Made by a program: the position numbers and the translations under genes. This document shows, piece by piece, positions 38,488 to 49,795 of a stretch of DNA of 64,000 nucleotides; the first letter of the stretch is position 1, and the number at the start of each line of letters is the position of its first letter. A model generated the notes under the pieces. It worked only from the letters and a program-made list of their open reading frames with translations. It ran no database searches and was not told where the DNA came from. The DNA lies in the NCBI GenBank assembly GCA_945869725.1, contig CAMBPO010000001.1, positions 62,001 to 126,000 of the forward strand, read 5' to 3'. Source of the stretch: Klebsiella pneumoniae (GTDB lineage Bacteria; Pseudomonadota; Gammaproteobacteria; Pseudomonadales; Pseudohongiellaceae).

Positions 38488-40401
38488 ATGTCACATCAAT
38501 CCGATCTTATCAGCACCGACATAACGGCCTACCTTGCGCAACACGAACGCAAGAAACTTCTGCGCCTGCTGACCTGCGGCAGCGTGGACGATGGAAAGAG
38601 TACCCTTATCGGGCGACTGCTGCATGACTCCAAAATGATTTATGAAGATCAGCTGGCTGCCATCACCAAAGACAGCATCAAATCAGGCACCACCGGTGGC
38701 AATGTCGACCTGGCACTGCTGGTTGATGGTCTGCAGGCCGAGCGCGAGCAAGGTATTACCATTGACGTAGCGTATCGCTATTTCTCGACCTCAAAACGTA
38801 AATTTATCATTGCCGACACACCCGGCCACGAGCAGTACACCCGCAATATGGCAACAGGGGCATCAACCTGTGATCTGGCAATCATATTGATCGACGCTCG
38901 TTATGGTGTTCAGGTACAGACCCGAAGGCACAGTTTTATAACCTCGCTGCTTGGCATCAAGCATATCGTTGTCGCAGTCAATAAAATGGATCTGGTTGGC
39001 TACAGTCAGGATGTCTTTGAAAAAATCAAAGCAGACTTCACAGCTTTCAGCAAAAATCTGCGTAAAGCAGAATTTCACTTCATTCCCATGTCGGCACTGG
39101 ACGGCGACAATGTGGTTAATCCGAGCGCATCGATGAGCTGGCATCAAGGCCCTGCGCTGATGTCGCTGCTTGAGAATGTTGAAATAGCAGAAGACCGAAA
39201 CTTTTTTGATTTCCGTTATCCCGTGCAATACGTGAATCGCCCCAATCTTAATTTCCGGGGCTTCTGTGGCACGGTAGCGTCAGGCGTGGTGCGCAAAGGT
39301 GATGAAATTGCGGTGCTGCCATCCGGCAAAAAGAGTCGCGTTAAATCCATAGTGACCTACGACGAAGAGCTGGAAATGGCATTCGCCGATATGGCAATCA
39401 CCCTGACACTTGAAGATGAAATTGATGTGAGTCGCGGTGACATGATTGTGCACCGCGACAATTTGCCCGTGATTGCAGTGGAGTTTGATGCCACTGTAGT
39501 CTGGATGACTGAAGCGGCACTGCTCCCAGGTAAACTGTACGACTTTAAACTGGGCGGCAAAACTGTCAGCGGCCGCGTGGCCGCCATCAAACACAGAATC
39601 GACGTCAATACGTTGCAGGAAATGCCTGCACCGGGGCTGGAACTCAATGAAATTGGATTGTGTGAAATCAGCGTTGACCAACCGGTATGTATAGACAGTT
39701 ATGAAAAAAACCGTGCCACCGGCGGCTTTATTGTCATCGACCGCCTGACCAACGTGACTGTTGGCGCCGGCATGATCAACCTGGAAATTGCTGCCGCCAA
39801 TCGACAGGTTAAGCGCAGCAGCACTATTCATGTCACCAAAGAAGAGCGCTCTGCCCGTTACGGCCAAAAACCCGCCACCATCATGTTTATTGGTGTCTCA
39901 GGGTCAGGAAAATCAACCTTGGCTCATGGACTTGAACGGCGCTTGTTTGATATGGGCCGCGTGAGTACCGTACTGGATGGCAAAGCCATGCGCCTCGGCA
40001 TCAGTAAAGACTTGCAGCACGATGCTCAGGGTCGCGCGGAAAATCTTCGACGCAGCGCGCACATAGCGCGTCTTCTCAATGATTCAGGACTGATCTGCTG
40101 TGCAGCCTTTGTCGCGCCTAACCCGGATTCACGAGAACATGCGCTCAGCGTCATTGGCAAAGACAATTGTGTGGTGATTTACCTGAATCCACCCATGGAT
40201 GTCTGCAAACAACGTGACCCCAGCGGCATCTACGCGGCGGCAGAGGCTACTGGCTCTGCCGATGTACCAGGCCTGTCATTCCCGTATCCCAGGCCGGAAT
40301 ACATGGATATTGAACTCGATACCAGTGTTTTGACTGTTGAAGACTGTCTGGATGAGGTCATCGGCCTGATGCAATCCAAAGCATTTATCGCTGCTCGCTG
40401 A
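38488..40401 (+). CDS. cysN: Bifunctional ATP sulfurylase GTPase subunit / APS kinase CysNC
   Basis: Fusion of the CysN GTPase, which drives CysD, with APS kinase (CysC), which makes PAPS. The protein has 637 residues. The N-terminal EF-Tu-like part shows [19 protein letters not shown] (about 30-48), [17 protein letters not shown] and [10 protein letters not shown]. Beta-barrel domains run to about residue 450. The C-terminal kinase starts near 460 with [15 protein letters not shown] (about 468) and includes [21 protein letters not shown]. The CysNC fusion is common in proteobacteria, including Pseudomonas. Confidence 0.97.
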   Translation: MSHQSDLISTDITAYLAQHERKKLLRLLTCGSVDDGKSTLIGRLLHDSKMIYEDQLAAITKDSIKSGTTGGNVDLALLVDGLQAEREQGITIDVAYRYFSTSKRKFIIADTPGHEQYTRNMATGASTCDLAIILIDARYGVQVQTRRHSFITSLLGIKHIVVAVNKMDLVGYSQDVFEKIKADFTAFSKNLRKAEFHFIPMSALDGDNVVNPSASMSWHQGPALMSLLENVEIAEDRNFFDFRYPVQYVNRPNLNFRGFCGTVASGVVRKGDEIAVLPSGKKSRVKSIVTYDEELEMAFADMAITLTLEDEIDVSRGDMIVHRDNLPVIAVEFDATVVWMTEAALLPGKLYDFKLGGKTVSGRVAAIKHRIDVNTLQEMPAPGLELNEIGLCEISVDQPVCIDSYEKNRATGGFIVIDRLTNVTVGAGMINLEIAAANRQVKRSSTIHVTKEERSARYGQKPATIMFIGVSGSGKSTLAHGLERRLFDMGRVSTVLDGKAMRLGISKDLQHDAQGRAENLRRSAHIARLLNDSGLICCAAFVAPNPDSREHALSVIGKDNCVVIYLNPPMDVCKQRDPSGIYAAAEATGSADVPGLSFPYPRPEYMDIELDTSVLTVEDCLDEVIGLMQSKAFIAAR

Positions 40402-40413
40402 CAGGAAACGGAT

Positions 40414-40432
40414 CCCGGTCTTTCAAACCGGG
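40414..40432 (+). terminator. Hairpin after cysNC, overlapping the end of the Nif3-like gene
   Basis: CCCGGT (40414-40419) and ACCGGG (40427-40432) form a 6-bp GC-rich stem with a 7-nt loop, 13 nt after the cysNC stop. Only a short TTAT follows. It covers the last codons of the convergent Nif3-like gene, so termination is modestly supported. Confidence 0.45.
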
Positions 40433-41184
40433 TTATCGATATCAATAAAGGTGTGTTGTATGTTGAAGCGCTGAGCGGCCCAATCGCCTAGCGCCTTAAT
40501 ACCATATCGCTCAGACGCATGGTGACCTGCCGCAAAGTAATGCAGGCCATGTTCACGCGCACTATGCACGGTCTGTTCTGAAATCTCGCCAGATATATAC
40601 ACATCCGCACCCGCTGCGGCCGCTTGGTCTATGTATTGCTGTGCAGCACCTGTGCACAGGGCAATACGGCTGACCAAACTTTCACCACCTTCGATATGCA
40701 GGGGTTGACGATTCAACGCCAGCGCAATGCGTTGCTTCAGTGTTTGCGCACTGATCTGTTCACTCAAATCACACACCAGCCCCATCACATGATTGTTCTG
40801 ACGCATCAACTCCCCCGTTGGTGTCAGACCCAGCAACTGCGCAAGCTGAACATTATTTCCAAGCTCTGAATGCGCATCGAGAGGGAGATGATAGGCTAGC
40901 AGACTGACATCTGCATCCAGCAGAGTTTTAAGTCTGCGGCGTTTGAGCCCGGTAATGGCAGGGTCTTCTCCGCGCCAGAAGTAACCATGATGCACAATGA
41001 TGGCATCCGCACCCTGTTCGATCGCGGCATCCAACAAGCGTTGACTTGCGGTTACGCCGGAAACCAGGTGTCTTACAACAGCCTTACCCTCAACCTGCAA
41101 CCCATTAGGGCAATAGTCGCTAAAGAGCTCCGGCCGCAGTGCCTTGTTGATTTCTGCCAGCATTTTTTTCAATTCAATCGCCAT
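40423..41184 (-). CDS. Nif3-like dinuclear metal centre hexameric protein
   Basis: Member of the Nif3/YbgI family, which has a two-metal centre; the E. coli member is proposed to be a GTP cyclohydrolase-like or DNA-repair-related protein, and the role is unclear. The protein has 253 residues. Metal-binding segments seen are DAIIVHHGYFWRG, LAYHLPLDAHSELGNN and, near the end, YFAAGHHASERYGIKALG. The substrate-site region CTGAAQQYIDQAAAAGADVYISGE matches the family. It is divergent from the degS-like gene with 159 bp between. Family assignment is firm, function is not. Confidence 0.93.
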   Translation of the reverse strand: MAIELKKMLAEINKALRPELFSDYCPNGLQVEGKAVVRHLVSGVTASQRLLDAAIEQGADAIIVHHGYFWRGEDPAITGLKRRRLKTLLDADVSLLAYHLPLDAHSELGNNVQLAQLLGLTPTGELMRQNNHVMGLVCDLSEQISAQTLKQRIALALNRQPLHIEGGESLVSRIALCTGAAQQYIDQAAAAGADVYISGEISEQTVHSAREHGLHYFAAGHHASERYGIKALGDWAAQRFNIQHTFIDIDNPV

Positions 41185-41343
41185 CAGCGCCTTACCTTTG
41201 GATAACTGCTATTTGCCTTCACTTACAGCACAAATCTTCGCATAATGCGCCGAGTATCAGTGATGTAAGTTGCTACCGCAAGTTAGCAGATATCAACGCG
41301 CATTCACCAAAAGTAATCACAACCGGGTTGTACTGATTTATTC

Positions 41344-42537
41344 ATGAAAAAAGTTCTTCAATTTATAGGCTGGCCCGTTATCAGCGGCGTGCTTCTGGCA
41401 TTGGTACTTGCGCAGTACCAACAAATGCAGCAAGTACGTCAACTGCTGGCAGAAAGGGAACCGCTTGCTTTTTCAGCAATGCCATCTTCTCAAGTTAACA
41501 CCGCGCCAGCGGATTCTTTCGCAGACGCCATCACCAGGGCCGCTCCATCAGTAGTCAGCATACACTCGACGATCCGCGAACAAATCCAGTTACCACCCGC
41601 TGAGGAGATTCCGGCGGGGTTGCGCGATCTGCTGCAAAACATACCTTCCGAACGTCTGTGGGAAAGCCTGGGATCGGGTGTAGCGGTCAGCGATGAAGGG
41701 CATATTCTGACAGCACTTCATGTCATTGAAGGCGCGGAGGATATTGAAGTTCACTTCTATAATTCACAACAGGCCAGTGTTACAGCACGGGCAACTCTCA
41801 TCGGATCTGACCCAAGTACGGATCTCGCATTGCTGAAAGTCGACAGCGGAATGTTGCCGCCACCAGTACCTATCGGTTCTTCCGATAGCGTGCGCGTCGG
41901 TGATTCAGTGCTGACGATCGGTTATCCGCGCAGAGATCTGATGACTCAAAAGTCAGTTTCCAGCGGTATTGTCAGCGCATTGGGTATCCCGCGTGATGGG
42001 CTGCCCATTGTTGAATACATACAGACAGATGCTGCCATGAACTATGGAAACTCAGGCGGGGCACTCATTAACACCCGTGGAGAACTCATTGGCATTAACT
42101 CGTTTATCTATTCCGAGACCGGAAACTCTGACGGCATTGGTTTTGCCGTACCTGTCAATAAAGCGATGATTGTTGTTGAGCAACTCATCGCACGAGGTGA
42201 AGTAACACCTGGTTATCTCGGGGTAATCACGGGAGAAATGTTGAACGCGCAATCAAGTGCCAGTTTTTTCGGAACCTCGGATATTAATGGTCTGTTGATC
42301 GAACAGGTGACCGAGGGAAGCCCCGCAGAAATTGCAGGTGTGCGCGCCGGCGACGTGATGGCTGCAATCGATAATCAGGATATTCGCAGTGTCATTAGCG
42401 CTATTGAACAGATTAATCGCAAAGCGCCTGGAGAAAGTGTTGATCTACGGATTTTCCGCTCCGGCAGTTATCAGACGATCTCAGTGGTGCTGGGTACAGG
42501 CACAGCGCAATATCGTACCCAGTCTCAAGAAGATTAA
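41344..42537 (+). CDS. DegS/AlgW-type periplasmic serine protease
   Basis: Trypsin-like HtrA protease anchored in the inner membrane. The 397-residue protein has one N-terminal membrane segment at about 8-24, a protease domain from about 58 and a single PDZ domain from about 285. The triad is H126 (LTALHVIEG), D160 (STDLALLKV) and S237 (YGNSGGAL), all intact. DegS and AlgW, with one PDZ, start regulated cleavage of the anti-sigma factor RseA/MucA when misfolded porins bind the PDZ. The location upstream of hisD matches Pseudomonas algW. A loop rich in Pro, Glu and Leu (about 79-107) lies before the catalytic His. Confidence 0.9.
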   Translation: MKKVLQFIGWPVISGVLLALVLAQYQQMQQVRQLLAEREPLAFSAMPSSQVNTAPADSFADAITRAAPSVVSIHSTIREQIQLPPAEEIPAGLRDLLQNIPSERLWESLGSGVAVSDEGHILTALHVIEGAEDIEVHFYNSQQASVTARATLIGSDPSTDLALLKVDSGMLPPPVPIGSSDSVRVGDSVLTIGYPRRDLMTQKSVSSGIVSALGIPRDGLPIVEYIQTDAAMNYGNSGGALINTRGELIGINSFIYSETGNSDGIGFAVPVNKAMIVVEQLIARGEVTPGYLGVITGEMLNAQSSASFFGTSDINGLLIEQVTEGSPAEIAGVRAGDVMAAIDNQDIRSVISAIEQINRKAPGESVDLRIFRSGSYQTISVVLGTGTAQYRTQSQED

Positions 42538-42556
42538 GGCCAACCGATAGTATTTC

Positions 42557-43900
42557 TCATGCCTTTCCCGGTGTATGACGGCCCGGAATCCGCCAGGCAG
42601 CCGACAAAGCATGTGCCTGCAAATGTTCGTTTAGCGCCAGAGTTTCCGCCACAGGAGCCAGTGTGGCCGCACCTGCCGGCGAACAATTTATGATGGAGCT
42701 GCGTTTCTGAAAATCATAAACACCCAAAGGCGAAAAAAACCGTGCCGTGCCAGACGTCGGCAAGACGTGACAAGGGCCTGCGCAATAATCACCCAACGCC
42801 TCAGGTGTATGTCTGCCCATGAATATTGCGCCGGCATGACGCACGCCGTGCAACCATGACTGTGGGTCAGCTACCGAGAGTTCCAGGTGCTCCGGCGCAA
42901 TCAGGTTACAAACTCTCAGTGCCTCGGCCTTGTCGGCCGCAAAAATAAGTGCTCCACGCTCGCTCAAGGAGGTACGGATAATTGCCTCTCGGCTCATTTG
43001 CGGCAGCAATTGATTGATGCTGTTTTGAACGGCATCCAGAAATGCACGATCGGTGCTGATCAGAATAGACTGAGCCTGCTCATCATGCTCGGCCTGTGAA
43101 AACAGATCCATGGCGATCCAGTCAGGATCGGTCTTTCCATCACATACAATCGTGAGCTCAGATGGGCCAGCCACCATGTCGATACCCACCTCGCCAAAAA
43201 CCTGCTTTTTAGCAGCAGCGACATAGACATTGCCAGGACCGGTGATCTTATCTACACGAGGAATCGTCTGCGTCCCAAAGGCCAGGGCAGCAATTGCCTG
43301 CGCACCGCCAATGGTAAAGAGTCTGTCCACGCCGGCAACGGCCGCCGCTGCAAAAATCAACCGGCCTGCGCCGCCTGCATCCTCGCCATAAGGCGTCGGG
43401 ACGACTGCAATTACTTCCTCAACACCGGCAACGCGGGCAGGAATGGCATTCATTAACACCGAAGATGGATAATTGGCCTTGCCGCCGGGCACATATAAAC
43501 CCACGCGTTGCAGAGGAATAACAAGCTGGCCATAGACTGAACCGTCCTCCTCCTCATACTGCCAGGATGGTTGCAGCTGACGCTGGTGATAAAGGCGAAT
43601 CCGCTCAGCAGCCTTCAACAGCGCGTCACGCTGTTCGACGGTCAGATGGTCCAGCGCAGCCTGCATTTGAGCTTTGCTGACTTCCAGTTGGGACATGCTG
43701 CTGACATCACGTTTATCAAACTGACGCGTGTACTCAAGCACCGCCTCATCGCCGCGCTGTCTTACATCGGCGAGAATACCGGAGACAACCTTGTTGATCT
43801 TTTCATCTTCAATCATGCGCCGGTCAAGCAGGGTAGCAAGCTCAGTGTCAAAATCCACATTCTCCGACATCATTCTGCGCATCATGATATTGGCGCTCAT
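42557..43900 (-). CDS. hisD: Histidinol dehydrogenase HisD
   Basis: Zinc- and NAD-dependent enzyme for the last two steps of histidine synthesis, from histidinol to histidine. The protein has 447 residues. It shows [81 protein letters not shown] and [20 protein letters not shown]. These hold the known zinc ligands. The start overlaps hisG by 4 bp. No hisC lies next to it, unlike Pseudomonas. Confidence 0.97.
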   Translation of the reverse strand: MSANIMMRRMMSENVDFDTELATLLDRRMIEDEKINKVVSGILADVRQRGDEAVLEYTRQFDKRDVSSMSQLEVSKAQMQAALDHLTVEQRDALLKAAERIRLYHQRQLQPSWQYEEEDGSVYGQLVIPLQRVGLYVPGGKANYPSSVLMNAIPARVAGVEEVIAVVPTPYGEDAGGAGRLIFAAAAVAGVDRLFTIGGAQAIAALAFGTQTIPRVDKITGPGNVYVAAAKKQVFGEVGIDMVAGPSELTIVCDGKTDPDWIAMDLFSQAEHDEQAQSILISTDRAFLDAVQNSINQLLPQMSREAIIRTSLSERGALIFAADKAEALRVCNLIAPEHLELSVADPQSWLHGVRHAGAIFMGRHTPEALGDYCAGPCHVLPTSGTARFFSPLGVYDFQKRSSIINCSPAGAATLAPVAETLALNEHLQAHALSAAWRIPGRHTPGKA

Positions 43901-44553
43901 GACTCACTCCGGTTGGCCACAACGTCCCCGAGTTCTTTCAACAAAGCACTGACGGCTTTGTGTTTCATCTTCATGGAGGCTTTATTAACAATGACCCGCG
44001 AGCTGATGTGAGCAATGGTCTGCAGAGGTTCCAGTCCGTTGGCGCGCAATGTGTTGCCACTATCAACAATATCAACGATCCAGTCAGCTAAGCCCATAGA
44101 AGGTGCCAGTTCAAGAGCGCCATTGAGCTTTATGATATCGGTCTGCAGACCTTGCTCGGCAAAATAACGCCGTGCAATGTTGACAAATTTGCTGGCCACT
44201 TTGACCCGTCCTCGCGGTGCCGGAGCGCCAACAGGCGCAGCGGTCATGAGCCGACAACGCGCAATACCAAGATCCAGTGGCTCGTAAAAGGCATCTTCTC
44301 CGTACTCCATCAACAGATCCTTGCCCACAACACCAATATCCGCACTGCCAAACTCAACATAGGTGGGCACGTCCGAACCGCGCACGATCATGATGCGCAG
44401 ACCTGCCACGTTGGTATCAAAAATCAACTTACGGCTTTTTTTGTGATCTTCAAGCAGATGGATACCGGTTTCTGCCAGCAAAGGCATAACCTCTTCCAGG
44501 ATTCGACCTTTGGTCAGCGCCATTACAATAGGCTGCCCTGTCATGTCCATCAT
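43897..44553 (-). CDS. hisG: ATP phosphoribosyltransferase HisG, short form
   Basis: First enzyme of histidine synthesis, joining ATP and PRPP. The protein has 218 residues, the short HisG(S) form without the C-terminal regulatory domain; such enzymes need HisZ as a regulatory partner, which is not in this window. It shows [31 protein letters not shown]-like [15 protein letters not shown] and [23 protein letters not shown]. The start is uncertain among ATGs at 44553, 44550 and 44544; AAGGAA upstream favours 44553. An in-frame extension to 44640 lies inside murA. Confidence 0.95.
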   Translation of the reverse strand: MMDMTGQPIVMALTKGRILEEVMPLLAETGIHLLEDHKKSRKLIFDTNVAGLRIMIVRGSDVPTYVEFGSADIGVVGKDLLMEYGEDAFYEPLDLGIARCRLMTAAPVGAPAPRGRVKVASKFVNIARRYFAEQGLQTDIIKLNGALELAPSMGLADWIVDIVDSGNTLRANGLEPLQTIAHISSRVIVNKASMKMKHKAVSALLKELGDVVANRSES

Positions 44554-44582
44554 ACTGCGGTTTCCTTGACTTACGCCCGTTC

Positions 44583-45929
<1,347 letters not shown>

Positions 45930-46169
45930 TCAGCTGACGGCTTCCTCTGGCGTGTGCAGTTTCATGCTGATGGCATGGATTGCGCCAGATGCAATGTACT
46001 CATTCAAATACTGATAAATCAGCTGTTGCCGCTTGACCTGACCGAGACCTGAAAAAACGGTTCCGATGGCGGCCAGTTGAAACTTGCCACCCCCACCCTC
46101 AACATTAATCTGACAATCAGGCAAAGCGGCAACGAGCAATTCATTTATTTCCTGCGCATCAATACTCAT
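45930..46169 (-). CDS. ibaG: BolA/IbaG family protein
   Basis: Small BolA-fold protein of 79 residues; IbaG binds monothiol glutaredoxins and iron-sulfur clusters and links to acid stress in E. coli. It shows INVEGGGGKFQLAAIGTVFSGLGQVKRQQLIYQYL and the conserved C-terminal AIHAISMKLHTPEEA with the ligand His. It lies 84 bp before murA and 39 bp after mlaC, the usual neighbours. Confidence 0.93.
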   Translation of the reverse strand: MSIDAQEINELLVAALPDCQINVEGGGGKFQLAAIGTVFSGLGQVKRQQLIYQYLNEYIASGAIHAISMKLHTPEEAVS

Positions 46170-46208
46170 CTGTCACTCACTCTCCAACTGTGCAACATCT
46201 GTTGCTAA

Positions 46209-46829
46209 TCACTGCCAAGCTGCAATCACCTGATCGATATCATTGTTACTGCGCGTCATCAATGCCGCAAATTGGGTATGGTACTGCCGACGCAGATTGA
46301 TGCCGCCAACAAAAACATTGCGCAGCTTCCACTCGTTCTCAGCATTCCTGAAAAGCGCATACTGCAGCTCTATGCGGGCCCCCTCCGATACGATCTGCAT
46401 GCGCACATTGGTGCCAGCAGAAGCATCAGCAGGCTCATCAGTGGCCGGCAGAAAATTCAGTTGCTGACCGCCATACTCCACCAATGCCGAACCATAAAAT
46501 CGGGTTAAGGTGGAACGCAATTTCTCACCAAAAGCAGCGATCTGCTCTTCGGTTGCCTGTTCAGAGAAACGCGCCATCACACCCACTGCAACTTCGCGAA
46601 AATCAACAAACTTGGCCACTTCGGCTTCAACACCGGCATAGTACCTGTCTTTGTCTGTATCAAAATACGGTCGCAACTCCTGCACTGTTTGCAGCAGTTG
46701 ACTAACTGACTGTTCAGCAGCCTCAACAGCCGTCAGACCTGCTGTCGATGAAGTTGCGGCTTGCGACAGCGCCACAGATGATGCAAACAAGGTAAAGCAC
46801 CAAAAAAAGATCGAAACTAAAATTTTCAT
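46209..46829 (-). CDS. mlaC: Periplasmic phospholipid carrier MlaC
   Basis: Soluble periplasmic protein that carries phospholipids between outer-membrane MlaA and inner-membrane MlaFEDB. From the ATG at 46829 (GAGGGATT upstream) it has 206 residues with a signal peptide ending VALSQA. The mature part shows LRPYFDTDKDRYYAGVEAEVAKFVDF, VAVGVMARFSEQATEEQIAAFGEKLRSTLTRFYGSAL and WKLRNVFVGGINLRRQYHTQFA, typical for MlaC. A longer frame to 47015 crosses into the kdsD leader and is not used. Its usual operon partners mlaF, mlaE, mlaD and mlaB are absent here. Confidence 0.93.
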   Translation of the reverse strand: MKILVSIFFWCFTLFASSVALSQAATSSTAGLTAVEAAEQSVSQLLQTVQELRPYFDTDKDRYYAGVEAEVAKFVDFREVAVGVMARFSEQATEEQIAAFGEKLRSTLTRFYGSALVEYGGQQLNFLPATDEPADASAGTNVRMQIVSEGARIELQYALFRNAENEWKLRNVFVGGINLRRQYHTQFAALMTRSNNDIDQVIAAWQ

Positions 46830-47061
46830 GCAGAATCCCTCAATTCGGGTAATGAACGCGACGCAGTGTACCTTAATTGGGCTGGCCAATAAATTACTGT
46901 TTGCAGTCTCAAGTATGACGATTTTCTGATAAATGCTGGCTGAATTAACGCAGATTACCCGACAAGCCAGAGTCGGTTTATATTTTATGCTGCGCAGCGC
47001 GAGCCGCTTGGGCATAATAGCCTTTCAGCCAAGTTGCCGTCACTGGCAGGATAATCAGGGT

Positions 47062-48036
47062 ATGGACAGAACGCAGCAACTTATTGCGAGCGCGCAGCGC
47101 ACTATTCGCATTGAATACGATGCTATCGGCGCCTTAATCGGTCGCATCGACAGCAGTTTCGTCAAGGCTTGTGAACTGATGCTTGCCTGTGAAAGCCGGA
47201 TTATTGTCACAGGCATGGGCAAATCCGGTCATATCGCCCGCAAAATTGCTGCAACGTTGTCCAGCACAGGCAGCCCTGCTGTTTTTGTCCATCCCGCCGA
47301 AGCCAGTCATGGTGATCTCGGTATGATCACCAACAAAGATGTTGTACTTGCCCTGTCAAACTCTGGCACAACAGAGGAACTGCTCACTATCCTGCCACTG
47401 TTCAAGCGTAAAGGTGTTTCGCTGATTTGTATGACCGGGAATGCGGATTCGCTGTTGGCGCGCAGTGCTGATGCTCACATCAACGCCAGTGTGCTGGAGG
47501 AAGCCTGCCCGCTGGGCCAGGCACCAACGGCCAGCACCACTGTCGCGCTAGTACTTGGTGATGCGCTTGCAATGGCCATGCTGGAGGCCAAAGGTTTCAC
47601 TCACGAAGATTTTGCCTTTTCACACCCGGGCGGACGCCTGGGTCGTCGTCTGTTGCTCAAGATCAAAGACATCATGCACAGCGACCAGCACGTGCCGCGG
47701 GTGAATTCAAACATACTGCTGAAAGATGCTCTCTATGAAATCAGTAGCAAAGGCCTCGGAATGACTACCGTGCTGGGCAACGATGGTTCTTTGGCAGGTG
47801 TTTTTACTGATGGGGATCTGCGTCGTGCGCTGGACGCTGGCTGCAACATAATGGAAACTCGTATACATCAGGTAATGTCCATAAACAGTAAAACCATCAG
47901 GGAGAGCGCACTGGCGACCGAAGCGGCGAGATTGATGGAAGAAAACCGCATCTACACCCTAGTGGTTGTAGACGCCAACGATCAGCTGAGCGGAATCATC
48001 CGCATGCACGACCTGCTGCAGGCCAATGTGATCTGA
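47062..48036 (+). CDS. kdsD: D-arabinose 5-phosphate isomerase KdsD
   Basis: Isomerase that makes D-arabinose 5-phosphate from ribulose 5-phosphate for KDO synthesis. The protein has 324 residues from the ATG at 47062 (E. coli 328). An N-terminal SIS domain shows RIIVTGMGKSGHIARKIAATLSSTG, FVHPAEASHGDLGMI and ALSNSGTTEELLTILPLFKRKG. Two CBS domains follow from about 205 (IKDIMHSDQHVPRV, MTTVLGNDGSLAGVFTDGDLRRAL). The open frame extends to 46933, but those residues lack family resemblance. It heads the kdsD-lpt-rpoN block. Confidence 0.96.
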   Translation: MDRTQQLIASAQRTIRIEYDAIGALIGRIDSSFVKACELMLACESRIIVTGMGKSGHIARKIAATLSSTGSPAVFVHPAEASHGDLGMITNKDVVLALSNSGTTEELLTILPLFKRKGVSLICMTGNADSLLARSADAHINASVLEEACPLGQAPTASTTVALVLGDALAMAMLEAKGFTHEDFAFSHPGGRLGRRLLLKIKDIMHSDQHVPRVNSNILLKDALYEISSKGLGMTTVLGNDGSLAGVFTDGDLRRALDAGCNIMETRIHQVMSINSKTIRESALATEAARLMEENRIYTLVVVDANDQLSGIIRMHDLLQANVI

Positions 48037-48040
48037 CAAT

Positions 48041-48628
48041 ATGATGCACACCATCGAGAAGTTTGAGCCACTGAGGTTTTACCACCCCCCTGCGCTTGTT
48101 AAACAAGCGGCAGCCAACATACGTTTGCTGCTGCTGGATGTGGACGGCGTGCTGACAGACGGTCAGCTGTATTTTGGCGAGCATGGCGAGTTTCTCAAGT
48201 CGTTTAATACCCTTGATGGCCAAGGCATCAAGTCGCTGCAACAACAAGGCATTTGTGTTGGCATCATCAGTGGGCGCAAATCTGCTGCCCTGAGCCTACG
48301 TGCACAGGCATTGGGAATTACGTTGATAGCCCAGGGCCGGGAGGACAAATTCCAGGCAATGCAAGAAATACTCTCTGAACAGCCATTCCAGCTTCATGAA
48401 ATTGCCTATCTCGGCGATGATCTTCCAGACCTGCTGGTGATGCGGCATATTGGTCTGCCGGTCGCTGTTCCTGATGCACATCATGAGGTGCACCGCCATG
48501 CCCATGCGAGCACCACCCGGCGCGGCGGCCAAGGGGCCGTGCGCGACCTGTGCGACTTTCTACTGATCAGCCAGCAACGCTATCAATCAGCTTTGTCTGC
48601 GTATGTTGATGAAGGGAGCACCCGCTAG
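48041..48628 (+). CDS. kdsC: 3-deoxy-D-manno-octulosonate 8-phosphate phosphatase KdsC
   Basis: HAD-family phosphatase that releases KDO from KDO 8-phosphate. The protein has 195 residues. It shows the nucleophile motif LLLDVDGVLTDGQLYFGEHGE, FNTLDGQGIKSLQQQGI, GIISGRKSAALSLRA, and IAYLGDDLPDLLVM with the metal-binding aspartates. It lies 4 bp after kdsD. The N-terminal region of about 25 residues before the HAD core is longer than in some homologues. Confidence 0.96.
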   Translation: MMHTIEKFEPLRFYHPPALVKQAAANIRLLLLDVDGVLTDGQLYFGEHGEFLKSFNTLDGQGIKSLQQQGICVGIISGRKSAALSLRAQALGITLIAQGREDKFQAMQEILSEQPFQLHEIAYLGDDLPDLLVMRHIGLPVAVPDAHHEVHRHAHASTTRRGGQGAVRDLCDFLLISQQRYQSALSAYVDEGSTR

Positions 48629-49224
48629 TGCAGGTCAGAGCGCCAAACAGACGCTGGTTTCTCGCGCTGGGCCCTGCGGCGCTGACTATCTGGCTGCTTA
48701 CCGGGCAGGAAGAAAATGTCATCTCTGAAACAGAAAACCGGGCGCAGCAACTGCCTGTACAGGAGCAGTATGAAGGGTTTGGCAGAGGCATCAGCAGCGT
48801 CATTTATGCGGAAAATGGCTTACAGGCATACACGTTAAATGCCAGCGAGCAACGACAGTTTCCTAACCAGCTGACCGAACTGGACCAGCCGCAGCTGCAG
48901 ATGTTTGACGGACTGAGTGAGCGCTGGAATATATCAGCCGCTTCAGGCAGAATTCGAGGCTCGACGGGAGGGGACATCCTCTTGCTGGATCTGGAAGAGA
49001 ACGTTGAGGTGTTGCATCAACCCTCCGCAGATAATCTGATTCGGCTGACCACCCGGAGTATGACTATCGAACCGCCCACACAGACGCTGTTTACCAGTGC
49101 CCCGGTGGAGGTTGTCGGCAATGGTGTTAATTTGACCGCTAACGGTATGTTTGCTGATCTGACGTCAAACCTGCTCAACTTCAATTCAGAAATCCAAGGC
49201 CGCTACTACCGTGCACGTGACTGA
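48628..49224 (+). CDS. lptC: LPS export protein LptC
   Basis: Bitopic inner-membrane protein that takes LPS from LptBFG and hands it to LptA. The protein has 198 residues from a GTG that shares one base with the kdsC stop (TAGTG). It has a membrane segment at about 10-25 and a periplasmic beta-jellyroll with GISSVIYAENGLQAYTLNA, SAASGRIRG, LEENVEVLHQ and RLTTRSMTIEPPTQTLFTSAPVEVVGNG. The end overlaps lptA by 14 bp in another frame. Confidence 0.93.
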   Translation: MQVRAPNRRWFLALGPAALTIWLLTGQEENVISETENRAQQLPVQEQYEGFGRGISSVIYAENGLQAYTLNASEQRQFPNQLTELDQPQLQMFDGLSERWNISAASGRIRGSTGGDILLLDLEENVEVLHQPSADNLIRLTTRSMTIEPPTQTLFTSAPVEVVGNGVNLTANGMFADLTSNLLNFNSEIQGRYYRARD

Positions 49225-49795
49225 AAAACAAACATACAGGCCTTGGCGACCGATCATACTCAGCGTACTTCTGACAGTATTTGTACCTTCTGGCGTATTT
49301 GCGGCAGCGCTCACCGACGTCACCGAAGAGCTGATTGTCAACACCGATGGCGGGGGCAGTATAGAAACGGTTGGCAACACACAAATCACTACTTTTCGCG
49401 TAAATGTCCGTATTCAGCAAGGCCTTGTGACCATTGTGGGCGATACCGCCAGGCTGGAACGGGACACGGTGACCGGGGATCTGATCAGGGTCGTCGTTGA
49501 AGGCTCGCCGGCTCGGTTTGTCCGCCAGGCAGAGATCGGTACCGAAGTGATAAATGGCAGCAGCCTGCAGATTGTTTATTACAATCAGGCGCCTTCTGCA
49601 GACAGCGGCAGCGAACAGCTGTTGTCCGTTGTCGAATTTGTAGGCGAGGCCAATTTCGCCCGTGGCCGCACAACGCTGGAATGTGTTGAGATAAAACACA
49701 TTGTAGAAACCGGCGCTACTGATTCACCCGGCCCCTGTGTTGGTGTTTTTGCCCCGCCAGCAGCTGCGGAGTCATCAGCAGATGCCGCTCAATGA
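49211..49795 (+). CDS. lptA: Periplasmic LPS transport protein LptA
   Basis: Beta-jellyroll protein that forms the bridge carrying LPS across the periplasm. The protein has 194 residues from a GTG at 49211, with a signal peptide ending SGVFAA. The core shows [23 protein letters not shown] and [18 protein letters not shown], typical for OstA/LptA. The C-terminal part contains two cysteines, at about 161 and 176, and an Ala/Ser-rich tail. It overlaps lptC by 14 bp and lptB by 4 bp, so all three are translationally linked. Confidence 0.9.
   Translation: MHVTEKQTYRPWRPIILSVLLTVFVPSGVFAAALTDVTEELIVNTDGGGSIETVGNTQITTFRVNVRIQQGLVTIVGDTARLERDTVTGDLIRVVVEGSPARFVRQAEIGTEVINGSSLQIVYYNQAPSADSGSEQLLSVVEFVGEANFARGRTTLECVEIKHIVETGATDSPGPCVGVFAPPAAAESSADAAQ

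Noticed and set aside
39280-39867. 195-residue minus-strand frame opposite cysNC
   Set aside because: Antisense to a well-supported bifunctional enzyme, with no recognisable domain.
38488-40401. CysN-CysC fusion as a novelty
   Set aside because: The CysNC fusion is widespread in proteobacteria, including Pseudomonas.
49181-49699. 172-residue minus-strand frame opposite lptA
   Set aside because: Antisense to lptA within an intact lptC-lptA-lptB operon; no motif or start signal.
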